A program made the position numbers and the translations under genes. Below, piece after piece: positions 16,642-26,300 of a stretch of DNA of 64,000 nucleotides. Positions within the stretch are counted from its first letter, which is position 1. The number at the start of each line of letters is the position of its first letter. This stretch comes from Pseudomonas brassicacearum (GTDB taxonomy: Bacteria; Pseudomonadota; Gammaproteobacteria; Pseudomonadales; Pseudomonadaceae): the NCBI RefSeq assembly GCF_003732265.1, contig NZ_MOBK01000007.1, forward strand, positions 282,383-346,382. The letters are read 5' to 3'. The notes under the pieces were generated by a model. That model was not told where the DNA came from and did no database searches. It was given only the letters and a program-made list of their open reading frames with translations.

Positions 16642-16947
16642 TCAGGCGCAGTGCGGAAGCCGCTCAACCTGATCCCGGATCACTGCCCCTCGCTCAATCT
16701 CGGCTTTGCGCAAATCGTAAGTCGATTGCAGGTTCAGCCAAAATTCTGGGGTCGTGTCCAGACAGATAGATAGCCTTAAAGCCATATCAGCGCTGACACC
16801 CCGGCGCTGGAGCACGATATCGTTCACCGTTGGTGTCGAAACGCTCAATGCTCTAGCCAAGGCTGCCGCCGTAAGGCTCAGAGGCTCCAGGTATTCCTCT
16901 TTGAGGATCTCGCCGGGGTGAACCGGACGCATACCATTCTTAGTCAT
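16642..16947 (-). CDS. higA: HigA family antitoxin (XRE-type HTH)
   Basis: A 101-residue antitoxin and autorepressor. It begins with the hallmark MRPVHPGEILKEEYLEPL segment and continues with a helix-turn-helix (LTAAALARALSVSTPTVNDIV, residues 24-44). The family motif DMALRLSICLDTTPEFWLNLQ follows near 54-74. It follows higB after eight bases in the toxin-first order usual for higBA. It neutralises the neighbouring RelE-superfamily ribonuclease and would repress their common promoter. Confidence 0.9.
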   Translation of the reverse strand: MTKNGMRPVHPGEILKEEYLEPLSLTAAALARALSVSTPTVNDIVLQRRGVSADMALRLSICLDTTPEFWLNLQSTYDLRKAEIERGAVIRDQVERLPHCA

Positions 16948-16955
16948 TACTCACC

Positions 16956-17234
16956 TCAGTGATAATCGACGATTTCGACATTCTCTGGCCCGTTAAGACC
17001 CCAAACAAAGCAAATTCGCCATTGAGCGTTGATACGGATGCTGTGCTGACCTTTTCGATTTCCCCCCAGTGCCTCCAAGCGAATACCCGGCGGCGATCGA
17101 AGGTCAATCAGTACGGCAGCAGCATCAAGCATCGTCAGCTTTCGTTCCACGACACTCATAATGGCTGACCACATACGGGTCTTACCGTTGCGAAACAGGT
17201 ACTCGGTCTCAGAACACTTAAAGCTAACGATCAT
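16956..17234 (-). CDS. higB: HigB/GraT-type RelE-superfamily mRNA interferase toxin
   Basis: A 92-residue toxin expected to cleave mRNA on the ribosome. It begins MIVSFKCSETEYLFRNGKT, has the conserved ERKLTMLDAAAVLIDLRSPPGIRLEAL core, and carries the catalytic C-terminal strand GQHSIRINAQWRICFVW (about residues 63-79) with the Arg/Trp residues conserved in HigB and P. putida GraT. It precedes higA in the same transcript. The upstream sequence 17235-17280 is AT-rich and probably holds the promoter and operator. Confidence 0.9.
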   Translation of the reverse strand: MIVSFKCSETEYLFRNGKTRMWSAIMSVVERKLTMLDAAAVLIDLRSPPGIRLEALGGNRKGQHSIRINAQWRICFVWGLNGPENVEIVDYH

Positions 17235-17485
17235 AATTTAAAGCTTAACGTTATGCATTAATCTTGAGTGTATAACCTGAATTCACTTATGCAAATGCGC
17301 CAATGCGACTCTTGGCCATCCCTTCAAAGCTTTAGGAAAAGGACTACCAAAGGCCTTCAGAATCCTTTTAAACACAGACGTTTCCTACGAAAAGGAGCAC
17401 CAATTCTCATTGCATCAGCACCGCGCTTACCTCTTAAGCTGACCGACCTGTAAAGCCATCTTCAAATCCAAAAAAAGCGATCGCT
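17235..17485. other. AT-rich intergenic stretch, no gene seen
   Basis: Starts with the AT-rich probable higBA promoter, including TTAAAGCTTAACGTTA near 17239-17254. No convincing coding frame was found, and base composition is lower in GC than in the neighbouring core genes. Confidence 0.4.
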
Positions 17486-17689
17486 ATGAAACCCGGAAAA
17501 CGAAAAGCCAAACTTCCACTCATCGCTGGATATCATGCGGAGGCACTCCGGCTGGCCGGGAACGTATCGGCTACTCAACGTCGCTTTTGTGAGGTCGCTG
17601 TGGCTTGCGGTAAAGAATTGGAACCAAGCGGTTGGCTTGCCGGCTACAGGGCACCCGCTACGCTTGATTCGACAAAAAAAGGTGAATAA
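17486..17689 (+). CDS. possible small ORF of unknown function
   Basis: A 67-residue frame starting MKPGKRKAKLPLIAGYHAEA, basic at the N-terminus, with no membrane segment. There is no convincing ribosome-binding site before the ATG, and the family is not recognised. A stretch inside it (near 17540, GGAGGCACTCCGGCTGGCCGGG) loosely resembles the tetraloop hairpin part of the structured leader at 15945-15969, so this could be a second copy of the same element rather than a protein gene. A terminator follows at 17756. Confidence 0.3.
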   Translation: MKPGKRKAKLPLIAGYHAEALRLAGNVSATQRRFCEVAVACGKELEPSGWLAGYRAPATLDSTKKGE

Positions 17690-17755
17690 TCTCAGCACCG
17701 TCAATGTGTCCGTTGAGGATGCGCAGGTCTTGGCCTCACCGAAGCCTGCACATAA

Positions 17756-17782
17756 AAACCGCTTTTTCAGGCGGTTTTTTTT
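17756..17782 (+). terminator. intrinsic terminator
   Basis: AAACCGC/GCGGTTT stem followed by eight T on the plus strand, downstream of the small ORF and upstream of comM. Confidence 0.8.
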
Positions 17783-17814
17783 CGCCCTCAATTCAGCTTC
17801 GCCGCCGTCCTTCA

Positions 17815-17897
17815 TCAATCCAGGCAACGTCCTACAACAACCTCATCCCGCGACTGATTACGTCGCAAATCCCCACTCCCTTACGCTTCACCCTTCA
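17815..17897 (+). repeat. direct repeat, copy 2 (diverged), upstream of comM
   Basis: Partner of the copy at 15762-15840: the blocks GTCCTACAACAA, CTCATCC, CGCAAA and CACCC occur in the same order and spacing. Confidence 0.55.
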
Positions 17898-18008
17898 GAA
17901 AGACACTCGCAACATCCTGCGAAGATTTGGCACCTGCGCCATCACGCGCCCCCGACTACCCTTCAAAAAACCGCAGGAAGCGGTTCCCGTGAAGCTCAAG
18001 GAACGACC

Positions 18009-19502
18009 ATGTCCCTCTCCATCGTCCACAGCCGCGCCCAGATTGGCGTGGATGCGCCCGCCGTTACCGTCGAAGTCCATCTGGCCAACGGCTTGCCATC
18101 GCTGACGATGGTCGGTTTGCCCGAAGCGGCGGTGAAGGAAAGTAAGGATCGGGTCCGCAGCGCGATTATCAACTCAGGCCTGCAATTCCCGGCTCGTCGT
18201 ATCACCCTGAATCTGGCCCCGGCGGACTTACCGAAGGACGGCGGCCGATTCGATCTGGCGATTGCCTTGGGGATTCTGTCCGCCAGCGTGCAAGTTCCGA
18301 CATTGACGCTGGATGACATTGAATGCCTGGGAGAGTTGGCGTTGTCCGGCGCAGTACGTGCCGTGAGAGGCGTGTTGCCGGCTGCGCTGGCTGCACGCAA
18401 GGCCGGGCGCTCGCTGATGGTGCCGCGGGCGAACGCCGAGGAAGCGTGCCTGGCCTCGGGGTTGAAGGTGTTTGCCGTGGATCACCTGCTGGAAGCCGTT
18501 GCGCACTTCAATGGACATACGCCGGTCGAGCCCTACGTTTCCAATGGCTTGCTCTACGCCAGCAAACCCTATCCGGACTTGAATGAAGTGCAGGGGCAAA
18601 TCTCGGCCAAGCGCGCATTGCTGATTGCGGCGGCTGGGGCTCATAACCTGCTATTTAGCGGACCGCCGGGGACCGGGAAAACGTTGTTGGCGAGTCGGTT
18701 GCCAGGTTTGCTGCCACCGCTCGCCGAAAACGAGGCGCTGGAAGTCGCAGCCATTCAATCCGTCACCAGTTGCGTGCCCTTGAGCCACTGGCCGCAAAGA
18801 CCCTTCCGCCAACCCCATCACTCCGCCTCGGGCCCGGCGTTGGTGGGCGGTGGTTCGAAGCCGCAACCCGGCGAAATCACCCTCGCCCATCATGGCGTGC
18901 TGTTCCTCGACGAACTTCCGGAATTCGATCGCAAGGTGTTGGAGGTTTTAAGGGAGCCGCTGGAATCCGGCCACATCGTGATTTCCCGCGCCAAGGATCG
19001 CGTGAGGTTTCCGGCACGCTTTCAACTGGTCGCCGCGATGAACCCGTGTCCCTGTGGATATCTTGGCGAACCCAGCGGCAAATGCAGTTGTACACCGGAC
19101 ATGGTCCAGCGTTATCGCAACAAATTGTCGGGGCCGCTGCTGGATCGGATCGACCTGCACCTGACTGTCGCCCGAGAAGCCACGGCTCTGAATCCTGCGC
19201 TCAAACCCGGTGATGACACCGCCACTGCTGCGGTACTGGTCGCCGACGCCCGGGAGCGTCAAAACAAACGCCAAGGCTGTGCCAACGCATTCCTTGATTT
19301 GCCAGGGCTGCGCCAACACTGCAAGTTATCCACAACCGACGAAGCATGGCTGGAAACCGCCTGCGAGCGTTTGACCTTGTCACTCAGGTCAGCCCATCGA
19401 CTGCTCAAGGTCGCACGAACGCTGGCGGACCTTGAACAGGTCAATGCAATTACACGCGAGCATTTGGCGGAAGCCCTGCAATACCGACCTGCCTCAGCGT
19501 AA
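18009..19502 (+). CDS. comM: ComM/YifB-family Mg chelatase-like AAA+ ATPase
   Basis: A hexameric DNA helicase that promotes branch migration during natural transformation in other gammaproteobacteria. The 497-residue protein starts MSLSIVHSRAQIGVDAPAV, has the N-terminal Lon-protease-like fold with GLPEAAVKESKDRVRSAI, Walker A GPPGTGKT near 218-225, Walker B VLFLDELPEF near 297, and a C-terminal zinc-like motif CPCGYLG...CSCTP. The ATG at 18009 is chosen because it is the conserved family start; the open frame extends further upstream without similarity. It is intact, although it lies beside an accessory segment. Confidence 0.93.
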   Translation: MSLSIVHSRAQIGVDAPAVTVEVHLANGLPSLTMVGLPEAAVKESKDRVRSAIINSGLQFPARRITLNLAPADLPKDGGRFDLAIALGILSASVQVPTLTLDDIECLGELALSGAVRAVRGVLPAALAARKAGRSLMVPRANAEEACLASGLKVFAVDHLLEAVAHFNGHTPVEPYVSNGLLYASKPYPDLNEVQGQISAKRALLIAAAGAHNLLFSGPPGTGKTLLASRLPGLLPPLAENEALEVAAIQSVTSCVPLSHWPQRPFRQPHHSASGPALVGGGSKPQPGEITLAHHGVLFLDELPEFDRKVLEVLREPLESGHIVISRAKDRVRFPARFQLVAAMNPCPCGYLGEPSGKCSCTPDMVQRYRNKLSGPLLDRIDLHLTVAREATALNPALKPGDDTATAAVLVADARERQNKRQGCANAFLDLPGLRQHCKLSTTDEAWLETACERLTLSLRSAHRLLKVARTLADLEQVNAITREHLAEALQYRPASA

Positions 19503-19564
19503 CCAATGACTGTCACAGCAAATCATTCATTCAGATCACTATTCAGAGAGAGCGTCAGTAATAC

Positions 19565-20143
19565 ATGGAGTTACTAAAGAGTCATTGGATCAGATTCGTC
19601 TATTGCCTGATGAGCATTGCCATCGTGTGGACTGCGCTCCTGCAGCAGGAAATCGTTGTCGCCTCTCCGACGTCTCTAAACAACTTTTCCTACGTTGGCA
19701 CGGTGATAACTATCGTTGCGCTCATCATTTCAATAGCTGAAGTTCTGCACAGTGTTCGTTACTCACGAAGCATCAGTGCAGAAGCCAAGAAAGTGCTCAA
19801 GGAAGCAAAAGCTGTAGAAGGCGCCTCAGCCGTAAGCGAATGCCTTGCGACGCTCAATGAAGCAGCAGGTTATGTGGACACTGAAAACTATCCATTGGCG
19901 CTGAAGTGCTATCAGCATTTCAGGATTCTGTTTGCCAAAATACCCGGCACAGGTCAGGCGTTCGAAAGGATTGACAAAATCCTTGGGGAAACAGAGACAG
20001 CCATCAGAAAAGGGGTTTTCGCATCCGCAAGCGCTCCGCTCGAAAAGCCGACCAGATTTCTTATTCACCACAATCTTGAAAACATAAAAGAAAACCTTGA
20101 AAAGGTTAACCCAGCCAGAGGGCGACAATATGTTACCGCCTAG
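19565..20143 (+). CDS. unrecognised two-TM membrane protein
   Basis: A 192-residue protein with two hydrophobic helices (about 11-27 and 41-63) and a mostly helical, charged cytoplasmic C-terminal region (residues 68-192). That region includes EAKKVLKEAKAVEGASAV and a TPR-like YPLALKCYQHFRILFAKI. I do not recognise the family. Short N-terminal two-TM proteins with a helical tail recall SLATT-type membrane effectors of bacterial conflict systems, but only by topology. Its lower GC content and its position just after comM suggest acquired DNA. It overlaps the next gene by 14 bases, so the two are probably translated together. Confidence 0.6.
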   Translation: MELLKSHWIRFVYCLMSIAIVWTALLQQEIVVASPTSLNNFSYVGTVITIVALIISIAEVLHSVRYSRSISAEAKKVLKEAKAVEGASAVSECLATLNEAAGYVDTENYPLALKCYQHFRILFAKIPGTGQAFERIDKILGETETAIRKGVFASASAPLEKPTRFLIHHNLENIKENLEKVNPARGRQYVTA

Positions 20144-20432
20144 ATTTCTCGATTTCGTCAAAGCACTCACCGCGAGAACAGAACAAGGCGAATTCTCTTG
20201 GAGTTATGACGACAACAACTCGCTTGTGAAATTAAAAGAACAAGCCTTTTCTCTTTCACTACGCTACAGCTTCAACGCCGATGAAAAATATGCGGAGTAC
20301 GTCATCTATTACTTCGACGATATCGAAGACAAGGAATACCGGTTTTACACCAATCAATCCTGGAATGACTTCGATTTCATCCGGCGGTTGTTTGATGCCG
20401 CACAAGCCTCAAAAATGAAGCTCCCCTTTTGA
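20130..20432 (+). CDS. unrecognised small soluble protein
   Basis: A 100-residue acidic protein starting MLPPRFLDFVKALTARTEQG, without signal or membrane segments. Alternating hydrophobic strands rich in Tyr/Phe (AEYVIYYFDDIEDKEYRFYT) suggest a small alpha/beta fold. GAGGGCGACA precedes the ATG at 20130, which lies within the end of the upstream membrane-protein gene. It probably partners that protein. No family or function is assigned. Confidence 0.6.
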   Translation: MLPPRFLDFVKALTARTEQGEFSWSYDDNNSLVKLKEQAFSLSLRYSFNADEKYAEYVIYYFDDIEDKEYRFYTNQSWNDFDFIRRLFDAAQASKMKLPF

Positions 20433-20490
20433 CCCTTCAAAAAGCAGTGACCACCACATGACGGCATCACTGCTCATCTCGAACCGCCGC

Positions 20491-21705
20491 TTACTCCTTG
20501 GTCAAATCCACCAACGGCGCCTGCCTCACCTCAGTCTCCCGCCCACCCTGAATATCACTCACCGTCTTCAACGCCTTATCCACAGCCCCTTTATCCGCCA
20601 GCAAGCTGTACCTGATCTGAAACTGCTTCTGCTCTTTAACCCCAATCATCGGCACCAACCCCAGTGGCCGCTGATACCGACGGTTGTAGGAAAAACTCGT
20701 CCCCGGCTCCAGCCCGGTCACATACCCCTGCCCTTGCGTATCGGTGTTCTTCCACAACGAAAAAACCGGCAACTGCCGGGTATTAAACCCGACCGACACC
20801 CCAAGGCTTCCCGCCTTGTTATGCAACACGGTCAACGTGTCCCCCTGGGCATCGCCATAAGGCACAACGTTGTAAACGGTCTCGTCATAATCCTTGGTCG
20901 GCGCGCGATAAGTCTGCCAATCCGGCAAATCGCCTTTGGCCTTGTCATTGAACGGCGAAACCTGTTTCACCGGCGCAGCAAAATGGGCGCCCTGCTCCAG
21001 GAATGGGGTGCTGAAATTACTGTGGTACAGCGCCTGGTATTCCTTCGGATAATCTCCGTTGTTGGTCAGGGTGTCGTTGAGGGCAAACGTGACGCTACCG
21101 GGCTCGGTAACCAGTTCGGTCATCACCGAGAAGTCGACTTTCTTGAACGCCTGCTCTTTCAGTTCGCCACGCAGGCTGATGGCGTAAGGCGGTTTTTCAT
21201 CGATGTGCAGGGTGACTTTGCTGGCCGGGATGTTGGCGGCGCGGCCATGGAGGGTCAGCAGTTCGCCGTTGTCCATGCCGGGATGGCCGACCCATTCGTA
21301 ACCGCAGCGGGCGACCAGTTCGTTGAAGCCTTCGAGCCAGCCGAGGCCGCCGCGACCATTGAGTTCGATGAAGGACGGGTTGACCACATCCTTGACCGGC
21401 GAATCCCAACCCATGCGCACAGTACCGACCGACGCCTGCAACACGTTCATCCCGCGAGTCGGTACCACCGAAAGTTTCATCGTGCCGTTATCGATGTCGA
21501 CGATGCTGACGCCTTCCTGCCGACCGCCGTGCAAGGTGCGAAGGGTCACGGAAAAAGGTCGGTCGGTTTTCACCCCGAGTTGTTGGCTGGTGATTTGCCA
21601 ATTCTGGGGAGCCTTGTCGCTGTCGAGCAGCACGTAATCCCAAGCCAGGGCGTGAGAGGCCGCGGTGAGCGCGCCGAGGGCGACAGCGAAGTTGAGCGAG
21701 GTCAT
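20491..21705 (-). CDS. DUF4432 / aldose 1-epimerase-like periplasmic protein
   Basis: A protein (404 residues) with a cleavable signal peptide (MTSLNFAVALGALTAASHALA) and a galactose-mutarotase-like beta-sandwich of the DUF4432 type. Recognisable pieces are VVPTRGMNVLQASVG (about 82-96), the GWLEGFNELVARCGYEWVG block near 126-144, the YHSNFSTPFLE segment with a conserved histidine, and the late GLEPGTSFSYNRRYQR. It probably acts on a sugar in the periplasm; the substrate is unknown. The ATG at 21705 is chosen so the protein begins with the signal peptide. It is transcribed away from the srf operon, with a 267-base shared upstream region. Confidence 0.8.
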   Translation of the reverse strand: MTSLNFAVALGALTAASHALAWDYVLLDSDKAPQNWQITSQQLGVKTDRPFSVTLRTLHGGRQEGVSIVDIDNGTMKLSVVPTRGMNVLQASVGTVRMGWDSPVKDVVNPSFIELNGRGGLGWLEGFNELVARCGYEWVGHPGMDNGELLTLHGRAANIPASKVTLHIDEKPPYAISLRGELKEQAFKKVDFSVMTELVTEPGSVTFALNDTLTNNGDYPKEYQALYHSNFSTPFLEQGAHFAAPVKQVSPFNDKAKGDLPDWQTYRAPTKDYDETVYNVVPYGDAQGDTLTVLHNKAGSLGVSVGFNTRQLPVFSLWKNTDTQGQGYVTGLEPGTSFSYNRRYQRPLGLVPMIGVKEQKQFQIRYSLLADKGAVDKALKTVSDIQGGRETEVRQAPLVDLTKE

Positions 21706-21972
21706 GGGGAAAGCCTTTCTTGGAGTTGTGCATTTTTTATAGCGCTGATGAAACGTTTCAGCAAGCTTAAAAAAGCACACGTCCGAACCTTCCCGAGTCA
21801 ATTCAAATTGACCTCATGCAACCTCCGCACACTTACGCTAGTCTCATACGGTTTTGGACCTCCGCTAATTGACGGCGACATCACTATGCCATTAAGGTCG
21901 CCAGCCAATTGCAGGAGCAAGCGCAGACGTTTTTGTCTGTCAATTTTGCGCAACGGAACATATGGAGTTTGA

Positions 21973-23364
21973 ATGCGCGGGGCACTATTACGCAGCGGTA
22001 AGAGCGGGTCATTTATTGCCCTGGGCGAAACAGGTCAACCGGTCTACCGGGCTGCCTTGCAATTGCGCGAAGCCATTCGCCGCAAAAATCCTGAGTTGGT
22101 CGATCATCTGGCCATCCCTCAAAGCGATGAGCTCGGCAACCAGATCGACTGGTACAGCGGCCTCGACGGCGATGTAATTCCGTGGAGCAGTGCGACCGAA
22201 GAAGAACGCGCCCCTGCCCGCCTCCAACTTGAAGCGCTGAAAACTGCGCTCGAGGAATTGAGCCAACGTTTCCTGGTGACTGATTCCGGCGAACCGCAGC
22301 AAGGCGACAAAGCCGTGTTCGGCAAGCTGCTCAAGCGCGTCATTCATTTCCCCGACGAGAATTTCGTCTACCTGGTGCAAGGCAAACCGGTGCTGACCTT
22401 TTGGGGTTTCGAGCATGCCGGTAACGGCACTCCCGACCCCCTGCACTGCCTCTATCAGGTCCCGCCAGCATTCACGCTTCCACCTGAAGTCGAACCCGCG
22501 CCTGTCGTTGCGCCCGTCGTGCCGGTGGTTGCTCGTCCATGGTGGCGTCGCTGGTGGTGGCTGTTGCTGCTGCCGCTCCTGCTGCTGCTTTTGTGGCTGC
22601 TGCTCGGCCTGCGCGGTTGCGTGCCGATTCCGTCGGTGGCGGTAGACCTGCTGCCCGAGGGCATCGTGCCGGTGGAAAAACAACTGGAAGAGCCGACACT
22701 GCCTGGCAATGTCACGACGTTGAATGGCGTTCCGGTGAATGGCACGGTTGTGGGCTCCACCACGGGAACTGGCACCGCCGTGACCGGAACCCATGGCGTG
22801 GAAGCGCCCGCGGTCGAAGGTAGCGAGGCTGACTCAGCGCCCGCCGGCGTGACCCAAGACCCCGGCAAAGACCCGGCCAAAGACCCGGCAGCAGATCCGG
22901 CAGCCGAATCACCAACCACACCACCCGAAAATAAAACCGCGCCACCGGATATCACATCGCCCGAGGCAGAAAAACCCGCCACAAAACCCGGCCCTCCCCT
23001 GAGCATTCCGCCAGACGCCGCCGACGGTGCCGCCAAGTTCCTCGACGGTCAGTACCGCGCCGGGGCGGGTATTCAGGATCGCCGGACCGGCAAACCGCTG
23101 CGCCTGGAGTACCAGCTCAAGGACGGCAAGGGCGAAGTCACCGTACATCAGGCCGACGGCACCAAGTGCAGCGGGCCAGTGAGCGCTACCATGAAGGGAG
23201 GCAGCCTGGCCATCGACAGTCAGGGTCAGGCCGTGTGCGCCGACGGCAGCACTTACGACATGCCCAAGGTCAACTGCCGCAAAGGGGCGACCACGGTCGC
23301 GGACTGCACCGGCGGTTACGGCAAAGAACAATTCCCCATGTCCATGCGGCACGCGGCCGAATAA
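21973..23364 (+). CDS. srfA: SrfA family protein (first gene of srf operon)
   Basis: A 463-residue protein corresponding in order and architecture to SrfA of srfABC loci. A cytosolic N-terminal domain (1-160) ends in FVYLVQGKPVLTFWGFEHAG. A tryptophan-rich anchor then leads into one membrane helix (about 194-213). A long Pro/Thr/Ala/Asp linker (220-345) follows, then a small cysteine-containing periplasmic domain (347-463). The ATG at 21973 has ATGGAG seven bases before it. The gene stops 16 bases before srfB. The family has been described as a putative virulence factor in Salmonella; no activity can be read from the sequence. Confidence 0.75.
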   Translation: MRGALLRSGKSGSFIALGETGQPVYRAALQLREAIRRKNPELVDHLAIPQSDELGNQIDWYSGLDGDVIPWSSATEEERAPARLQLEALKTALEELSQRFLVTDSGEPQQGDKAVFGKLLKRVIHFPDENFVYLVQGKPVLTFWGFEHAGNGTPDPLHCLYQVPPAFTLPPEVEPAPVVAPVVPVVARPWWRRWWWLLLLPLLLLLLWLLLGLRGCVPIPSVAVDLLPEGIVPVEKQLEEPTLPGNVTTLNGVPVNGTVVGSTTGTGTAVTGTHGVEAPAVEGSEADSAPAGVTQDPGKDPAKDPAADPAAESPTTPPENKTAPPDITSPEAEKPATKPGPPLSIPPDAADGAAKFLDGQYRAGAGIQDRRTGKPLRLEYQLKDGKGEVTVHQADGTKCSGPVSATMKGGSLAIDSQGQAVCADGSTYDMPKVNCRKGATTVADCTGGYGKEQFPMSMRHAAE

Positions 23365-23380
23365 AACGGAATAACCCGAC

Positions 23381-26300
23381 ATGTTGCCTGAAGTCACCCA
23401 ATTCGAAGACACCGTCACGCTGGTCAGCGACACCGGCATCCAGTTCATGGATTTCGCCCTGCGCCTGGATCCCCGCAAGGAACCCGCAGGCGAATTCGCG
23501 CCGATGATCAGCGGACTGATCTGCCGCCTGGCGTACAACGAAGAGAAAGACTTCTTTTTCTACGAGCCCGAACCGGAAAAAATCGAGAAGGCCAAGCCTG
23601 CATTCAGCGTCGACATGAAAAGCAGCCTCGAATTGCTCGACGGTGTCTGGCTGCCAACTCCGTTTTTCCGTTTCATGCCGCCCCATCGCTTCGATGAAGG
23701 CCCGACCAACTGGTCGCGCATGCGCCTGGTGAAACTGGCGACACCCGACATTGACGGCAACACCCACCGCCTGACGATGGCGTTCGACAGCCGTGTGATG
23801 CCCAAGCGTGACGGCACCGCTTACCTGGCGCCAAACGAAGAAGACATCAGCTCCGGCGTGTCCTTCAAACTGGCGACCAAGGCCAGCGAAACCCGTTGGT
23901 TCCTGGCGCAGCCGTGGGTCAACGAGTGGCTGCTGGAAGTCTTCAACGAAGGCAACGCCCACCGTTCGCGCGCAGAGCTGGACACCGATATCCGCGCCAA
24001 CTATCACCTGGCGCACTACCTCAATTTGCTCAGTCTGCTGAGCACGCCGTCCGCTGCCCAGCAATCGACGGTCCGTGCAAAAGTTGAAATCCCCGAACTG
24101 AAAGTGGTCGCCAACGACAGCAATGGCCTGGTCAAACCGATTCCGGTGGACCTGGTGCTGGACGTCGGCAACTCGCGCACCTGCGGCATCCTGATCGAAA
24201 ACCACGGTCAGGCCGGCTCCGGGCTGAAGCAGAACTACGTGCTGGAACTACGTGACCTGATCACCCCCGAACACACCTACAACCTGCCCTTCGAAAGCCG
24301 GGTGGAATTCGCCCAGGCGTATTTCGGCAAGGATCACTGCTCGGTCAAGAGCGGCCGGCACGATGCGTTCCAGTGGGCGACGATTGCCCGCGTCGGCAAT
24401 GAGGCCAGCCGCCTGGCCAGCCGTCGTCGCGGCACCGAAGGCTCCACCGGCCTGTCCAGCCCGAAACGCTACTTGTGGGACGAAAACGCCTACGGCCACG
24501 GCTGGCGGTTCAACTGCTCGTACATCAAGACCGACAGTGAGCCGTACGCTACTGCCGCACCGTTCTCGCACCTGATCAACGAAACCGGCGAAGCGCTTTA
24601 CAGCCTCGAAGAAGACGATCGCCTGCCGGTGTTCATGCCGCGTTATTCGCGCAGCTCGCTGATGACCTTCATGCTCGCCGAAGTGCTGGCCCAGGCGCTG
24701 TCGCAAATCAACAGCCCGGCCCAACGCTCGCGCCAGGGTCATACCCGCGTGCCGCGCCAGCTCAACAGCATCACCCTGACCGTGCCGCCGGGCATGCCCC
24801 AGGCCGAGCGCAGCATTCTCAATGAACGCATGCTGCAAGCCATCGGCCTGGTGTGGAAAAGCCTCGGCTGGCATGCCGGCGAGGAAGACCCGCATCTGGA
24901 TCAGGCCGTCAGCCCGCGCACGCCGATCCCGAGCATTCGCGTGGAATGGGACGAAGCCTCCTGCGGCCAGTTGGTGTACCTGTACACCGAGGTCAACGAA
25001 AACTTCGCCGGTCACCCGGAAGAGTTTTTCGACACCATTGCCCGGCCGGACAAGACCGACCGAGAACGCATCACCCTGGCGACCATCGACATCGGCGGCG
25101 GCACCACCGACCTCGTCATCACCGACTACCGCCTCGACCGCGCCGGCAACACCGGCAGCGGCAGCAACGTGCACATCGTGCCCGAGCAGCGTTTCCGCGA
25201 TGGTTTCAAAGTGGCCGGTGACGACATCCTGCTGGACGTGATTCAGGACTTCATCCTGCCGAGCTTCGAAAAAGCCTTGCAGAACGCCGGCGTGAAAGCC
25301 CCGGATTCACTGATGTCGCGTCTGTGTGGCGATGAATCGGTCAGTGCTCAGGACATGATCCTGCGCCAGCAATTGAACCTGCAGGTGTTCGTCCCGCTGG
25401 GCCTGGCCCTGCTCAAGGCGTACGAGCACTACGACCCGCAGGTCCCGCAAGAAGTCACCCCGCAAAGCTACCGCCAATTGCTCGGTGACAACGCGATCAG
25501 CCAGACCGTGCTCGACTACGTCAACGCCGCCGTGCGCCGCGATGTCGGTGCTCAGAGCGGTTTCGACCTGTATGCCGCGCCGGTCAGCTTCGACCTGCAA
25601 AAGCTCCACGCTGCGTTCCTCAACGACCAGATCAATATCACCAAGATTCTCGGGGCGCTGTGTGAAGTGGTCGCGCATTACCCGTGCGACGTCCTGCTGC
25701 TGACCGGCCGCCCTTCGCGCCTGCCCGGCATCCAGGCGTTCATCCGCAAGGTGCTGCCGCTGCCACCGGGGCGCATTCTGGCGCTGCAAAACTACCGCAC
25801 TGGCGGCTGGTATCCGTTCCACAAGAACGGCCGGATCGACGACCCGAAAAGCACCGCGTCGGTCGGCGCGATGCTCTGCCTGCTGTGCGCCAACCATAGC
25901 GTGCCGAACTTCTACTTCCGTGCATCGGCGCTCAAGCCGTATTCGACGGTCAAGCATATCGGCGTGATCGACCTGAACAACGTGATCAAGGATGCCGACG
26001 TGCTGTACCGCGACATCCAGTCCGAAGACTACAAAATCAAGCTGCCGGAAATCGGCACGGGCGAGGCCGCCGACACCCCACAACTGGAAATGCGCGGCGA
26101 TCTGCGCCTCGGTTTCCGCCAACTGGCCACTGACCGCTGGGCCGCCTCGCCGCTGTACACCCTGCGGTTCACCAAGGCCGGTCGGGAGAAGTTTTCCCGG
26201 GCGATCGGTGAAAACGGCAGTGCGCCGTTGCTCAAGGTACGGTTCGAGGTCAAACCGGCGGACAAGTACACCCGCAAGCAGGATCTGGTCAGCGACCGCC

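Noticed and set aside
17535..18008. N-terminal extension of comM
   Set aside because: The extra 158 codons cross a terminator and a repeat; the conserved protein starts at 18009.
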